From NCBI GenBank assembly GCA_018873225.1, contig JAEILZ010000002.1, positions 5,146,001 to 5,210,000 on the forward strand: 64,000 nt of DNA, given 5' to 3'. Both the position numbers and the translations under genes were made by a program. This DNA is from [Phialemoniopsis] sp. UDSM-2020. Lineage: Eukaryota > Ascomycota > Sordariomycetes > Thyridiales > Thyridiaceae. Shown here piece after piece: positions 1 to 10,762 of the stretch (positions are counted from its first letter, which is position 1; each line of letters opens with the position of its first letter). The notes beneath the pieces are model-generated. The model saw only the letters and a list, made by a program, of their open reading frames with translations. It did no database searches and had not been told where the DNA came from.

Positions 1-1
1 G

Positions 2-961
2 ATTGACGATGATGGAGATGAAGCGGCTCCGGACGACGACTATGTTATTGGAGGCACGGGTGTGGTCAAGGCTCTTGCGTGCTGTCTCGATAACCGTGGT
101 GATGAGTCTCGTCGGCCATCTGGTGAATTCAGCAGGGAGCCTGGCAGTGGTGCCTCAACGCCCCGGACACGGCTTGGGCCAGGCAGGGCGAAGGATATGT
201 CGAAGCATCTCCTGGGAAGCGCGCGGAGGATCAGACAGCGTCTTCAGCCAGCGCTGGCCAGGGCCAAGGCTTCAGCTGGAGAGGACACGAATACCTACCA
301 TCGTCTGCTCTTCTTGGACCAGACTCTCGATCGTATGATCAAGCGCTTCGAGGATGAGTTCCCGGAGACCCGAGAGACGGGGCCGGGCGTGGAAACCGCG
401 TCTCTTCCCGATTCCCAGACGGAACATCAGAAGGAGCCATCGATCGGCTCCGCGGAGGGCGAGATTGCGCCGGTGGTCTCAGATGGCGAGGACGAGACGG
501 AGATCAGGCCATCGATGGCACGCTCCAACTCGGTCATCTCGTTGTCTTCCAAGGGCCTTACCAACGAAGAAGGCCGCATTCTTCGTGCCGGTCACCGCTT
601 CCGTAGCGGCTGGTTCAACGAGCAACATATCAACCTATTGGCTGGTGTTGAGGAGGTTGGCACGGATCCGAAGCACGTGCGCATTCTGCACGAGCTTCTG
701 GACGATATCGACAATGACGAGCTGAAGCAGCTAGTCGAGAAAGAGGGTCCGGTCAAGGTGTTTAAGGAGCACCGTGATCTGTTGCTGAACACTTTGAAGG
801 AGCAGGATCCAGAACATTGGGATAGTTTTATGCAATCGCAGTTGATGGCGAGAGCAAATATCAAGCCCGAGGCGGGGGCAAACCAGCCGGGCGAGGAGGG
901 CAGGAAGACTGCCAACACGAACACGACCACCGTTGTCGATGAAGTTGCTGTTAGCGATTAA
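2..961 (+). CDS. 3' part of an unidentified conserved-looking protein (5' truncated by window edge)
   Basis: The reading frame is open from base 2 to the TAA at 959-961, about 319 codons, and its start lies outside the window. The visible protein begins with an acidic stretch (IDDDGDEAAPDDD) and continues through a basic helical segment (SARRIRQRLQPALARAKA). An acidic, Ser-rich linker follows, containing SNSVISLSS. The C-terminus (from about codon 205) is charged and helix-prone, containing HVRILHELLDDIDNDELKQL and EQDPEHWDSFMQSQL. I see no signal peptide or membrane segment in this part. I do not recognise the family and give no function. Codon use is regular and third positions are C/G-rich, which supports coding. 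Shorter ORFs in other frames here are shadows. Confidence 0.7.
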   Translation: MDDDGDEAAPDDDYVIGGTGVVKALACCLDNRGDESRRPSGEFSREPGSGASTPRTRLGPGRAKDMSKHLLGSARRIRQRLQPALARAKASAGEDTNTYHRLLFLDQTLDRMIKRFEDEFPETRETGPGVETASLPDSQTEHQKEPSIGSAEGEIAPVVSDGEDETEIRPSMARSNSVISLSSKGLTNEEGRILRAGHRFRSGWFNEQHINLLAGVEEVGTDPKHVRILHELLDDIDNDELKQLVEKEGPVKVFKEHRDLLLNTLKEQDPEHWDSFMQSQLMARANIKPEAGANQPGEEGRKTANTNTTTVVDEVAVSD

Positions 962-3153
962 GGCGTTTTTTGCGTTTCGAGGTTAAAGCAACGAAGCTTA
1001 TATCTGGTGGCATACATGTGCATTCATCTTTACAGCGCTCGTTACTAGAACAACAAGCATGCATGGGGTAGGGACAGTTGTATTTTTGCTACATATCAAA
1101 ATGAAGTCAATCTGCCACGGCAATGCAATCATCCGCAATTCTACTTCTCTTCGAGAACAACATTGATCTTGCCAAGGAATCCTTCAGGTTGTTTGCATGC
1201 GTTGGTGGCTAAGCTGGCAGCTTGAATCCTGCAAGAGCTGGTGATGGGATGAAAATAAGCGCCAAGGCGTCCGTCCTCCTTTTTGATAAACACTAGTTCG
1301 GAGTGCTTCTAGACTCACAAGCTCGCCCTTTGCTCCCGTTAGCATAGCATCATGGTATGTTTCTTGGAGTGTCGGGCAAGGCTCCCAGTGGCTGTCTGAT
1401 GTGGCTCGGCGGACATTCTGAAACAAGCACCATTGAAGACCCCTGCGCTCTCCCTCGAATGGGCATCTCGCACCTGGTAAAGGTCCCCCACCTCCTGAAG
1501 ACTTGCCACGAGGTTGACTAGCAGGCAAGTGGGTGTCAGAAAGGTTGACGGTTTTGGATCAATTTCTACCCAAATTACTAACAAACTCAGCGATCCATTC
1601 ATGCTTAGACAGTGGGATAATCCCGCGTGAATAGTTAAGAATTGAGGTGCATCGAAAAGGCAAACCGTCAACTAATCTGTCACCCACTTACCGGGCAAGG
1701 GGAAACGAAAGCGCAGTGGTTCGAAGGGGTTGTCTGGACTAGGTGATTGGAGACACAGCTACTGGTCGCTTACCAGGCTAGACTGCGCATGAATGATCCC
1801 CTTCACTCATCCCGATCGCCTTACCCTCCGACCTGGTTCCTTATGCGATTTGTTTCTCGTCGTCCTAGGGGTTGCTCTAGGTCCATCCATCACTCACATT
1901 GATGGTTGCATCCGTTTGCGAGAATGACATGCTTGAACTCGCCCATCTTCTTGGCCATCGTCGATTCAACCCAGCTGGTAGCCAGAGAGACGATTTGGCG
2001 CCCGGTTAGATGCTGACAACGGCCGTGCGCGATGAAATTGTTGCTATCGACAATTCTAAAAAGATGTTCTTTTATTCTAAAGATACATGCCGTGTTGCTT
2101 TTCTAAGAGGTTGGCGCTTGGAAGTGTGAGGATCCGGCGGAAGACGGCTCAGAAGTGAACCTGGGGGGCACGGTCGTCCTTTCCTCTGTCCCGAGACTTC
2201 CTCGGTGGGCAGAAGGACGGATTTTGTGCAGCTTTGGGTCCTATTTTTGGAAGTTGACAGCGCTCTTGCATCCTCACCCCCATAAACCGCCAAAGTACCG
2301 AAGCAACCAATTGCTCGGCAGTCAACGCTGATCTTGGGTCGTATCGTGATCATTACTTCTTACTCTTGCCTTCTGTTATAGGGCTATTAAACACATTTTC
2401 GTCATTGCAAACGAAGAAACGCATCATGACCAGTTTTTCCCCTCAGGACCATGCTTGGGGGTTTTCTGGTCCACCTCTGAGCACTGCAGAAAATGATCTG
2501 TTTCAGGCATACAAGAACACCCAGTGTCACACTCTGCTCGACAGCGGCCTGTGTCATTATTGGTAGGGTCCCTTGCTTGGTGTCAAGGTGGCGATCGAAT
2601 CCAGGGGTCTTAAGAGCCCTGTGCTGGGTCTCTCACGCCAATCACGAAGAGCTGGCGCGGCTCAGCGACTTAAAACCAGGGAACAGGGATTAGGCCGTCT
2701 CCCCACCCCCCTTCTGCCGACTTACACCATCTCTCCGGGGACGGGAATCCACATCCCCTGCTTCACTCGTCAGGCACGCCGTTGGTGGAGGGGGCCCGAC
2801 CCGACAGTCCTCGTAATAACGTTATGTAGGTGCTTGAGTTAAGGTGACGGAGGCTGAGGGCAAGCCATGAGGGCCGAAAGGATCCCCCAGGGTTCTTCTA
2901 CGTACGTACATGGGCCTCGAGTTTGGCCCCCGTGGATGATACAAATACCATTGCACCCCCGGCCACGGACCCCTGCTCTGATCACAGGAAGACCTCCTCA
3001 GCCACCGCTCGTGTAATCCTGCACACTCGTCCTGCTGAGTTGTTACGCAGCAGATGCAACGAAAACTATCCCAGGCTCAGCTTCCTTCCTTTCCTCATGT
3101 TGAATAGCTTCAGCTCTTGTTGAACGAAAACAAGAGAAAGCTCATCCTTCGGG
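962..3153. other. Intergenic region, 2.2 kb, holding one decayed repeat copy
   Basis: No ORF here has convincing codon use or domain content. The only structured element found by eye is the 136-bp dispersed repeat at 1528-1663. The last few hundred bases must contain the promoter of the downstream DUF6536 gene; no clear TATA box was seen. Confidence 0.5.
1528..1663. repeat. Dispersed repeat, copy 1 (partner at 31765-31900)
   Basis: This 136-bp segment aligns without gaps, in the same orientation, to 31765-31900. Both begin AGTGGGTGTCAGAAAGG and both end AAGGCAA; they share the internal blocks CTACCCAAA and AGTGGGATAATCC. By hand count about 26 positions differ, and roughly 19 of these are C/T or G/A transitions. 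I see no terminal inverted repeat, target-site duplication or coding capacity. It is probably a fragment of a mobile element altered by repeat-induced point mutation; the element family is unknown. Confidence 0.75.
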
Positions 3154-5703
3154 ATGGAGGTTGTCATACCGCCCAGGGACCATGGCCCGACGACTTACAA
3201 ATACGAGTGGGACGAAAATGGCGAGGTCGTCAGTACACAGAGGTAACCGACGTCCCGTCAACTCCTTCTCGCGATGCACGAACACGTAGCTAATGATAAT
3301 ATTATTAGAATCACCGACCCCGCGACGGTGCCGGAGTCGAGCCACAGAGGGAGGTCGAGGCAGACGGTCATGTGGCCCTTTCAGAGCATCGCAACGGACT
3401 CGATGATATCTAGCCCGCTCGCGGCACGTTTTCCATCCTTCCGCAGAGCGACCTGGCAGGCAAGAGGAGGCCTCATGAGGATGCGCGACTCGACGACGAG
3501 CGACGCCGATAGCACGCTGATCCCGGACTACGTCGTCAACTACATCCGCGGCGAGACGCCCGAGACGGTGGCGAGGCGGAAAAAGAACGGCGGCAAGCTC
3601 GCCGAGCGCGACGTCGACATCGAGCACCAGCACAAGCCGCAGAGGTCGCAGGCCGCGCTCCGCGAGTTCTACGACGCTGGTGGCTACCGCCGCTCCGGCG
3701 TGTCTGGGTCTAGCTCCGAGATCGAGAGGGTGATGCTGGCTCACGGCGAGAAGCCCGTACGCAGGCCGCCGCGGCGCCTTGCACACGGCTGGCGGGGCGG
3801 CATTGCCTTGAACGCGCTGCTCCTCTTCCTCGTGCTGCTTGTCGGCATAATATGCCTCGTGCTGGCCGTCGTGCAGTCTCACGTGTTTGCCGGCGAGACG
3901 ACGATACTCTCGGGCTCTTGCGCAAGCGTCGACGGCCTCAACCGTGGCTTACATGCCATCATCAGCATCATGGTCCTGATCGTCGTGGCTGGGGCCAATT
4001 ATGTCTTCCAGGTGCTCACAAGCCCAACACGACCTGAATTGGCGGCAGCCCACGAGAGGAAACGGTGGCTCGACATTGGTATCCCGTCGCTGCGGAACCT
4101 GGCCACCATCTCCCATGGAAGGTCGCTCCTGGCCCTGACCGTCGTGGCAGCTGCTGTCGCCACGCAAGTAATGTCAGTATATCGACCATTAGATGAAGGT
4201 TCTGTTTGTACGACTAACACGTCTTTTAGTTATAATTCCATAATCTTTACTACCAAAGTCGGCGTCGACCCTCGGCTCGTCTTTGTCACACAACCCTTCC
4301 TCACTGGCGAGGCTTTCAGCAACGCAACAAATAACAACGCTGCTGGCCTCAGCCGGCTCGATATACTTGACCTACAGAGGCTGGCAGGTCAGCAGGTGCT
4401 GGTCAACATGACTGTCGAAGAATGCATAGCCGAGTTTGCCGGTGCATTCAACTCTGATTTCAGGGCGGCACTCTTTGTCACGGATGTCGTGGCACCCTCG
4501 AGCTCCGTGCTGCAGACGACTACACAGGCATCGTGGCTTTCTCTTGGCCCAGGCGAGGGCAGAGATTCGATTGATGCCGCTCGTTCAGCCACGCAGTTCT
4601 GTCTGGCGGAACGAGATCTTGATGAACATACCTGCGATCTAACGTTAAATGGCGCCCTTTTGGCAGTCGTTGTCCTGCTAAACATCATCACTATACTGGC
4701 GACGACAGCAATCCTCTTCAAGTCATCGTTTAGACCGATTGTCACCATTGGGGATGCCATCGCGTCTTTCTTGGAGGACCCAGATAGAACCACTGAAGGG
4801 TCCTGCCTCTTGAACAAGGCCGACGTCCTGCAGAACCGCTGGGGACTCGGCGAAGCCAAGCACTGGCAGTCGAAGCGGCACTTGTGGTTCTTTTCAGCCT
4901 CACTGCTTCGTTGGCTCTCTTGGGCGATTGTATGGCTTGTATTAGCCGGCCTGTCAGTTGCAGGGCTCGCTGTGTCCATCACATCCCAGCCTGACGGCAA
5001 ACTCTTGCCCTTTGGCGAGGTCTCACCGCATAGCGTATACATCCTCCCATCGTCATTACCAAAATCCGCAGTAGCAATCATCGCAGGCCTACCGCAGGTC
5101 CTACTAGCGACACTCTACTTTACGACGAACAGCCTCCTCACCAACCTGTTCCTAAGCCACGAGTTCTCGCAATTCGCTCTCGGCGGCAGCAGAGCTCTAC
5201 GTGTATCAGCTGATCCCCGCGGCATGCAGACGACCTCCTTCTACCTGACTCTCCCACGAGTGTACAGCTGGATTCTCCTCGTGCTGTTCGCGGCTCTGGC
5301 CTTCATACTGAGCCAGAGCGTGGCAGCGGTGAGCATCGACACAGGCTCGCTTGGCAAAGCGGCAACCGGCGTCGCGCTCGACGGCACCGCGCTCCTGGTG
5401 TTTGTGGTCCTGCTCGTCGTGCTAGCCCTCCCGGTCCTGGGTCTCGGCTTCCGCGCGGCGCCGGCCGTGGTGGCGGCCAACGGCGAGGCGGTGGGCAACC
5501 CGCTCGCGCTGGCTGGCGGGAGCTGCAGCGCCATCGTCGCGGCGCGATGCCAGGAGGTGCCCGGCGAGAGGGAGGAGAGCTGGACTAAGCCGGTCGCCTG
5601 GGGCGTCGTGATGGAGGGCGCGGCGTCGGTGGGCGGGAGCGGCAAGTGCGGGTTTTCTGCGGGCAGGGTCGGGCAGCTTGACACGGGGAGGAGTTATGGC
5701 TAG
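3154..5703 (+). CDS. DUF6536-family multi-pass membrane protein
   Basis: Three exons (3154-3242, 3309-4172, 4230-5703) give 808 residues. Intron 1 (66 bp) has donor GTAACC, branch GCTAATG and acceptor ATTAG; splicing it adds a 29-codon N-terminal exon starting at ATG 3154 and rejoins the frame exactly. Intron 2 (57 bp) has donor GTCAGT, branch GACTAAC and acceptor TTTTAG. The spliced join yields VATQVIYNSIIF, which fits the conserved helix of this family better than the unspliced reading. The N-terminal DUF6536 domain is recognisable from the membrane segment after GWRGG and from SPTRPEL and RKRWLDIGIPSLRNL. More helices follow in the C-terminal half, about seven to eight in all. The family is fungal and of unknown function. 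Intron 2 is a multiple of three without a stop, so retention would insert 19 residues. Confidence 0.85.
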
Positions 5704-6579
5704 ATATGAGGGTCTGGGTTGCGGATTTTCATTTGTCTATACTTTGCTACGGGCCTTGAGGGGAACGAATAGCCTGGTTTGCTGAGAGGAGTTATGGGCA
5801 TTTGTTTTTGGTTACTGGGTATACCTTGGTCACGATGGACGTCAAATGGGCATGGAAGGGGCTGGACATGATACCCTTCACAAAACTAGGACTGGAGAAT
5901 ATCTTGAGAATTCAAAAGCTATTTTAAATGAATGAATGTCTTTGAGCTGGATGGTCCTGGGCTTGAAGAGCACTAGAATTGGATGAGCGAATGAGAAGGA
6001 TGAATGAGACGCCGTTTTGGCCTGTTTGGGAAGGTTGATGGTGGGTTTTTCTGTGGGCCACACGTTTGGAGACGGGGACGACCTCAACCTTACCCTCTTC
6101 TCACAGAACAGTGAAGCAGTTCAAATAATTTCAAGAGGGCAGAAAGAATTGTATGTCTACCCGTACTTGCACCGAAGAAGAGAGAGAAGAGGGTGTTTCC
6201 CGCGTCTTGGTAATGCAAGCCCAATTAAACATTGATGTCCGTCAATTTATCCAAAAGCCCCGGCCCACTCATATCGTCGCTTGGGCGCAGACAAGACGGA
6301 GGCAGTGCAGTCTTTACCCCAATATAGGGTAATTGACTCCTTATCATTTTGCAGAGACTAGGAGTCTCGAGGGTATGGTTCGGGTCTGTCGCCCATCAGG
6401 GTGGGATTCGCTGTTGGATCTGTGCCGAAAACTCTAGTGTTGACTTTTGTGATCTTTCTCTTGTCCTCACACTCTGTAACAAATTCGTTGGCTTTACTCT
6501 AAGAGCCCTGCGATGATGTCAACTTGACTGCTGGGAGTCCTTCCTAGCTGTCAGGCCCTGTGTTCTTCACCTATTGACC
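5704..6579. other. Intergenic region between two + strand genes
   Basis: It contains only short ORFs without recognisable content. It must hold the 3' UTR of the DUF6536 gene and the promoter of the next gene. Nothing else was identified. Confidence 0.5.
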
Positions 6580-7338
6580 ATGTCAAATCATTACTCCTGT
6601 TCCCTGCTGGCTACAATTCTCTTTCTCATCACCGAGATCCAGTTCTGCCTTGCCGAATTCAAAACTTCCTTCTCCAACGTGACGCACGGCCAGCCTTTCC
6701 AATTAAGCTGGGATGATGTTGACTCAAAATACTATCCGCTCTCCGTCTACGGGCGATTGATCAACCGCACCGAAGGCAGCCAGGCCACTGGTGTTATGAT
6801 GAACATTACAAGTAAGACAGATGGGTTGCAGTCGAGTTGACTCTGGAACGCTGACGCCGGCGACAGCTGCTATAACAAACGGGTCGACCACATATTTCTG
6901 GCGCGACGTGCCATACCCACTGCCATACTTGAACACGGGCCTCTACGCCCTCGAGATAAGATCATCGACAGGCAACGAAGGCGCCCAGGCAGTGGTACTC
7001 TCCAAGTCGTCCTTCTTTCCGGTCGCAGAGGCCCAGCCTGTCGTTCCATCGTCCTCGAGCCCTGAGTCTCCAAAGGTATACTTCTTGAGAAAAACAGTGA
7101 ACAGTGTATTCAGAGGAGCTGACCGGTATGTCGCGAGTAGGAAAGTCCGTCTTACCAGGACGATTCCGAGAACAAGGTCTCTGGCCCTACCAACAAGCTG
7201 GCGTTGGGATTGGGCCTCGGCTTCGGAGTTCCCACCGCCGTGGCTATAGGCTTTCTGATCCACGTCCTTCGTAAGCGACGGGCCAAGGTTCTCGAGGAGA
7301 AGCGCCGGAAGGAGAGATTCGACTTCGTGATCCACTGA
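6580..7338 (+). CDS. Single-pass (type I) surface glycoprotein, possibly Kre9/Knh1-like ectodomain
   Basis: Three exons (6580-6811, 6867-7075, 7159-7338) give 206 residues. Intron 1 is 55 bp (GTAAGA...GACAG) and intron 2 is 83 bp (GTATAC...ACCAG); both keep the frame. Residues 1-25 form a signal peptide (LLATILFLITEIQFCLA). The ectodomain (about 26-120) has several N-glycosylation sequons (NVT, NRT, NIT, NGS) and a pattern resembling the Ser/Thr-rich GPI-anchored (Kre9/Knh1, PF10342) fold: GQPFQLSW near the start and YFWRDVPY then TGLYALEIRSS towards the end. A Ser/Pro stalk follows, then one transmembrane helix (about 161-184, LALGLGLGFGVPTAVAIGF) and a basic cytosolic tail (RKRRAKVLEEKRRKE). 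The start is the first ATG before the signal peptide, in the context TTGACCATG. The domain name is an inference from pattern; the topology is clear. Confidence 0.75.
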
Positions 7339-7747
7339 AGGAACTCCAAGGCGCAAAGAATCCCCCCACAACGACCATCCATTCTGCAAAATGTCTTCCT
7401 CAGGAATTCGAATCGAAACACAGCTCTTCATGTCTGAAACCGGCGTAAGTACAGACACAAGTCGAGCGAGGGACGAGGCTTTATAAACAAAACGGAAGCA
7501 ACTCTGTTCTTTGCGAATTATATGTGCCGGCAATTACGTCCCTTGTACATTTCTATGCTGGAAAGTCGCTTCCTTTGTCGTCGAAAGAAGTTTCTCTGGC
7601 CTTTTGAGGCTCTATAAAAACAATTTTATCCTTCCTAGACAGTTTCAAAATCAAACGCCATTTGGGTATCATCGTCCAGAACCCTGTTTTTAATATGTCA
7701 GCCAGTGGGACACATACAAATACACGCATTTGGTGGATTCTGTCAAC
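7339..7747. other. Convergent 3' intergenic region
   Basis: This 409-bp stretch separates the 3' ends of the surface-protein gene (+) and the glycosyltransferase gene (-). It is AT-rich around 7600-7700 and presumably carries both 3' UTRs. No gene seen. Confidence 0.5.
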
Positions 7748-9362
7748 TCACATATAACTCTCCCAGTGCAAACCACGGCGCCGCTTGCCCTGCGCCTCGC
7801 CTCCACTCGTCCAAGCCTCGGGCTTGAAGCTGATCGCCCCGTAGGCATGTATCATCTCTCTCCAGTAACACGCGCTCGCGGCGCTCGTGAGATATCGCTC
7901 CCGGAACGTTTCCCTGTTGTTGGCTGCGATCTGCTCCGCCACCTGGGGCAGCCTCACAAGTCCCTTCATCTTCACCTGGAGGTCGCCCCAGTCGTCGGCT
8001 GCGACGACGACATTTTGAATTCCGGCACCGTGGGACTCCCAGTCCCTCACGGCTGGGTGCTCCTTGTCGTGCGAGTGATAGCGCGCCTGGTTGGCGTACA
8101 TGAGACCGTTGTAGATGGTGATCCACATCGGCTTAGTCGTTACGATGACGGACGAGCAGAGCAAGGGGCCGTCAGTGAGAAGCATATTGTACGACGTGTC
8201 GTGGCCCAGGAAGGAGTAGCGGCAAAGCTCCGCGACTGAAGACGAGTTGCCGATCTCGGTGAGATTGCTCACGCGGTGCGTGTCCTCCCAGGAAAGGCCC
8301 TCTGCTACCCGGACGAGGGCCTTCTGCCTAGCCGGCTCCTTCTCGTCGTCCTCCCTCCACAACCCGTGCATCTCCTTGACTTTGTCGGCGAAAGGAACCG
8401 CGGACTCGATGCTCTCGATCTCAGCGACGAGGCTGTCCCGAAAGGAAACCTCATAAGTCCCCTGAGCGGCTTTCCGCGCCTGCTTCGGCTCTGATGAAGG
8501 TGGCGAAGGCCGGTCTCGAACGATCATCGCTGTCTCGGGCATGAGCCACACCTTGATGTCGTCCTTCATCCGGTCTGGCGCCCATATCGGCTGGGTCAAC
8601 TCCTCCACATGCCGGTTAACGCTGATGACAAACTCAATGTCCGGAACCGGGGTCGGGGCCGAGATCACGGCGTCGTGAATAGATCCAAGAAAGGCCAATG
8701 CCCTAGCTCGCTCTTCCATGGTCTTCAGACTGGCCTTGATAACGTGGAGCTGGACATCATGTCAGTCATGCGTCAGTGGTACCGTGGTTGGCAAGGGGGC
8801 TTACCTTGCCGTCCAATATCGAGGCGCGAATGCGTCCATCAGCTATCCTGATCGCGTCGAGCTCATCCTGTATGATGTGAAACATGTCATTGTTCGACCG
8901 CGCCCTGGTGATCTCATCGAAGAGGCCGGGGAAGGCTGCCTGGCACTGCGTGCTGGTCATGGCGAGGTCGTTGGCGTCCCTCTCGTACGACCAGCCCATA
9001 TGCAGGGTCGTAGCGTGCTTGCCCAGCAGGCCGGCGGCATGGCGGTAGGTGTCTCGCCACACCGACGAGAACTTTTCGTACCGCGTGGTGCTGACCTTGA
9101 TGGATGAGACAAACTCCTGCGTCGTGGCCGCTACGAGGCGCGAGGCCGAGCCCCTGCCTGAGAGGCTGCCCTCAAGCTGGCATTTCCAGCTCCTAGAGTT
9201 ACGACACGTTTTGTCTGACACTTCGAGTCCTCGGAACAGATGTACAGATGTGCCCAATAGCACCAGCACCAAAACCAAGGGTAGGAGAAGGATCCGACAT
9301 GCGGATGGCCGGCGGACTCGTCCGAGAGAAAGACTGATTGCCATCTTGCCAGGATCGATCAT
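7748..9362 (-). CDS. CAP10-like glycosyltransferase (GT90 / DUF821 family)
   Basis: Two exons on the minus strand (9362-8805 and 8749-7748) joined over a 55-bp intron (GTAAGC...GTCCAG) give 519 residues. The protein starts with a short basic N-terminus and one signal-anchor helix (about 22-40, ILLLPLVLVLVLLGTSVHLF), as expected for a type II Golgi/ER enzyme. The lumenal part carries the CAP10/GT90 pattern: MFHIIQDELDAIRIADGRI, then ILDGK joined to LHVIKASLKT across the splice, DIEFVISVNR, the sugar-nucleotide-binding half around SYNMLLTDGPLL, and a C-terminal YLTSAASACYWREMIHAYG. Fungal GT90 members include capsule and cell-wall xylosyl- or glucosyltransferases; donor and acceptor cannot be read from sequence. 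The neighbours do not suggest a pathway. Confidence 0.75.
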
Positions 9363-10762
9363 TGAAGCAGTTGTCCTTGGCCCATCCTTCCAAAGCTGAC
9401 GAGAAGGGAAGTGTTTTTTCGATGTTGGTACAATTCAGAATCAGGCAAGGGTAGAAGTTCACGCAGAAGTGAAGAGAGTGTGCGAGACACCAGATGAAGC
9501 TATGACAAGATCGGCCACAGCCAATGACTTCGTTCACTTGTTCGTATCCCTTTGCTTCACTTTTCACATCACCTTCCAGGACCTGCTTCACCCACACAAT
9601 GCATGGCTAAGAAAGGAATGATAAAGGGGGCCGCCTACCCGGACTGCGGCCGTCATACTCCCAACCGGAAGTATCAATGGCAGGCTGTACATAATGGCCC
9701 CCTACTTACATGTACGCGCCGCCGCATCATTGCCGCATCAGGGCGTTGGCCCAAGCCTCAATGACATTCATCCACGAGGGCTTAGCCTTTTGCTGTTCCA
9801 GGCAGAAGAATTAAAGAGTGGGCGTGTCGCGAGATTTGCGTCTGACTCTGCAGGGGGTTCGACCTTATTTTTGACAAGCACCCCCCTAAAAAGAGACGTG
9901 CCGCCCACCGCGTCTCTCAATTTCCTTCGAGGCATGGATGGCATCCGCCCTTGGGTTGCGGCCGAGACATGCCGCCAAGAAACCCTTTCGAGACGCCCAG
10001 GTCTCTTCGTGTGTTCCAGTCAATGGGGATCGCAGGAATTCTGCTGCCTTGCGTTTTGACCCATATTGCGGCGTGGTAGTGATCTCCTTTTCCCCAGAGC
10101 CCCGGTTGAAATTATGGGGCTTGGGGTGTTGTGTCGTTGCCGCTCTTGCCAGCCTCCTTGAGCCCAAGTATTGACTGAAACCAACATATTTTTGAAAGAT
10201 GTTATGTCTCTCTGTGTATGCCGATTCCTTCCTCGTTTCGAATGTCAAGGCTGTGGCGGAGCATGTATGGAACAGAGGTGAGGTGAAGCACAAAAATAGT
10301 AGAGTGAACCAACCCAATGGGGTTACACCAAGTAGTTCCATCTACTTGTACCGACACACCCTTGCCAAGTGAGATAATCTTAGAACATTAGTGTTATTCG
10401 GTCGTGTGGGCATTCAGTGTCATCATCATTGGTTGGGTCGTACGACAACTGATGAATTGGTCTGGAGCAAAACTTCCTTAGAAGAATCAATCCCTGTGAT
10501 TATGGAGTGTCAAATTACTTGCAGCGTCATAAGTAAGCGAATTAAGACCCTAATGAGAGATATCTTTACGGCCGATCAAGGGATTACGGAGTAGACTTCA
10601 GATCTTCAGGAACACCAGGCCAGAGATCCTTGTGGTCCACATACAGCGTACACACTTGATAACAATAATGTCTTGATCATTCATCATAAGAGCTACTTGA
10701 ACAAAGCCAAAAGCATGCCCTCTTTGGGATATCTAGGTCCGATCGCCTTGTAGCGATCACAA
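9363..10762. other. Intergenic region, 1.4 kb
   Basis: It lies between the start of the glycosyltransferase gene and the 3' end of CCZ1, both on the minus strand. A minus ORF at 9886-10341 opens with a hydrophobic segment, but the rest has no recognisable pattern, so it is not called. A promoter for the glycosyltransferase is expected near 9400-9700. Confidence 0.45.

Noticed and set aside
4177..4229. 53-bp intron with donor GTATAT in the DUF6536 gene
   Set aside because: It would shift the frame. The donor GTCAGT four bases upstream gives 57 bp and keeps the conserved helix.
9886..10341. 151-codon minus ORF with a hydrophobic N-terminus, resembling a secreted protein
   Set aside because: Beyond the first 30 residues there is no pattern, and codon use is not gene-like.
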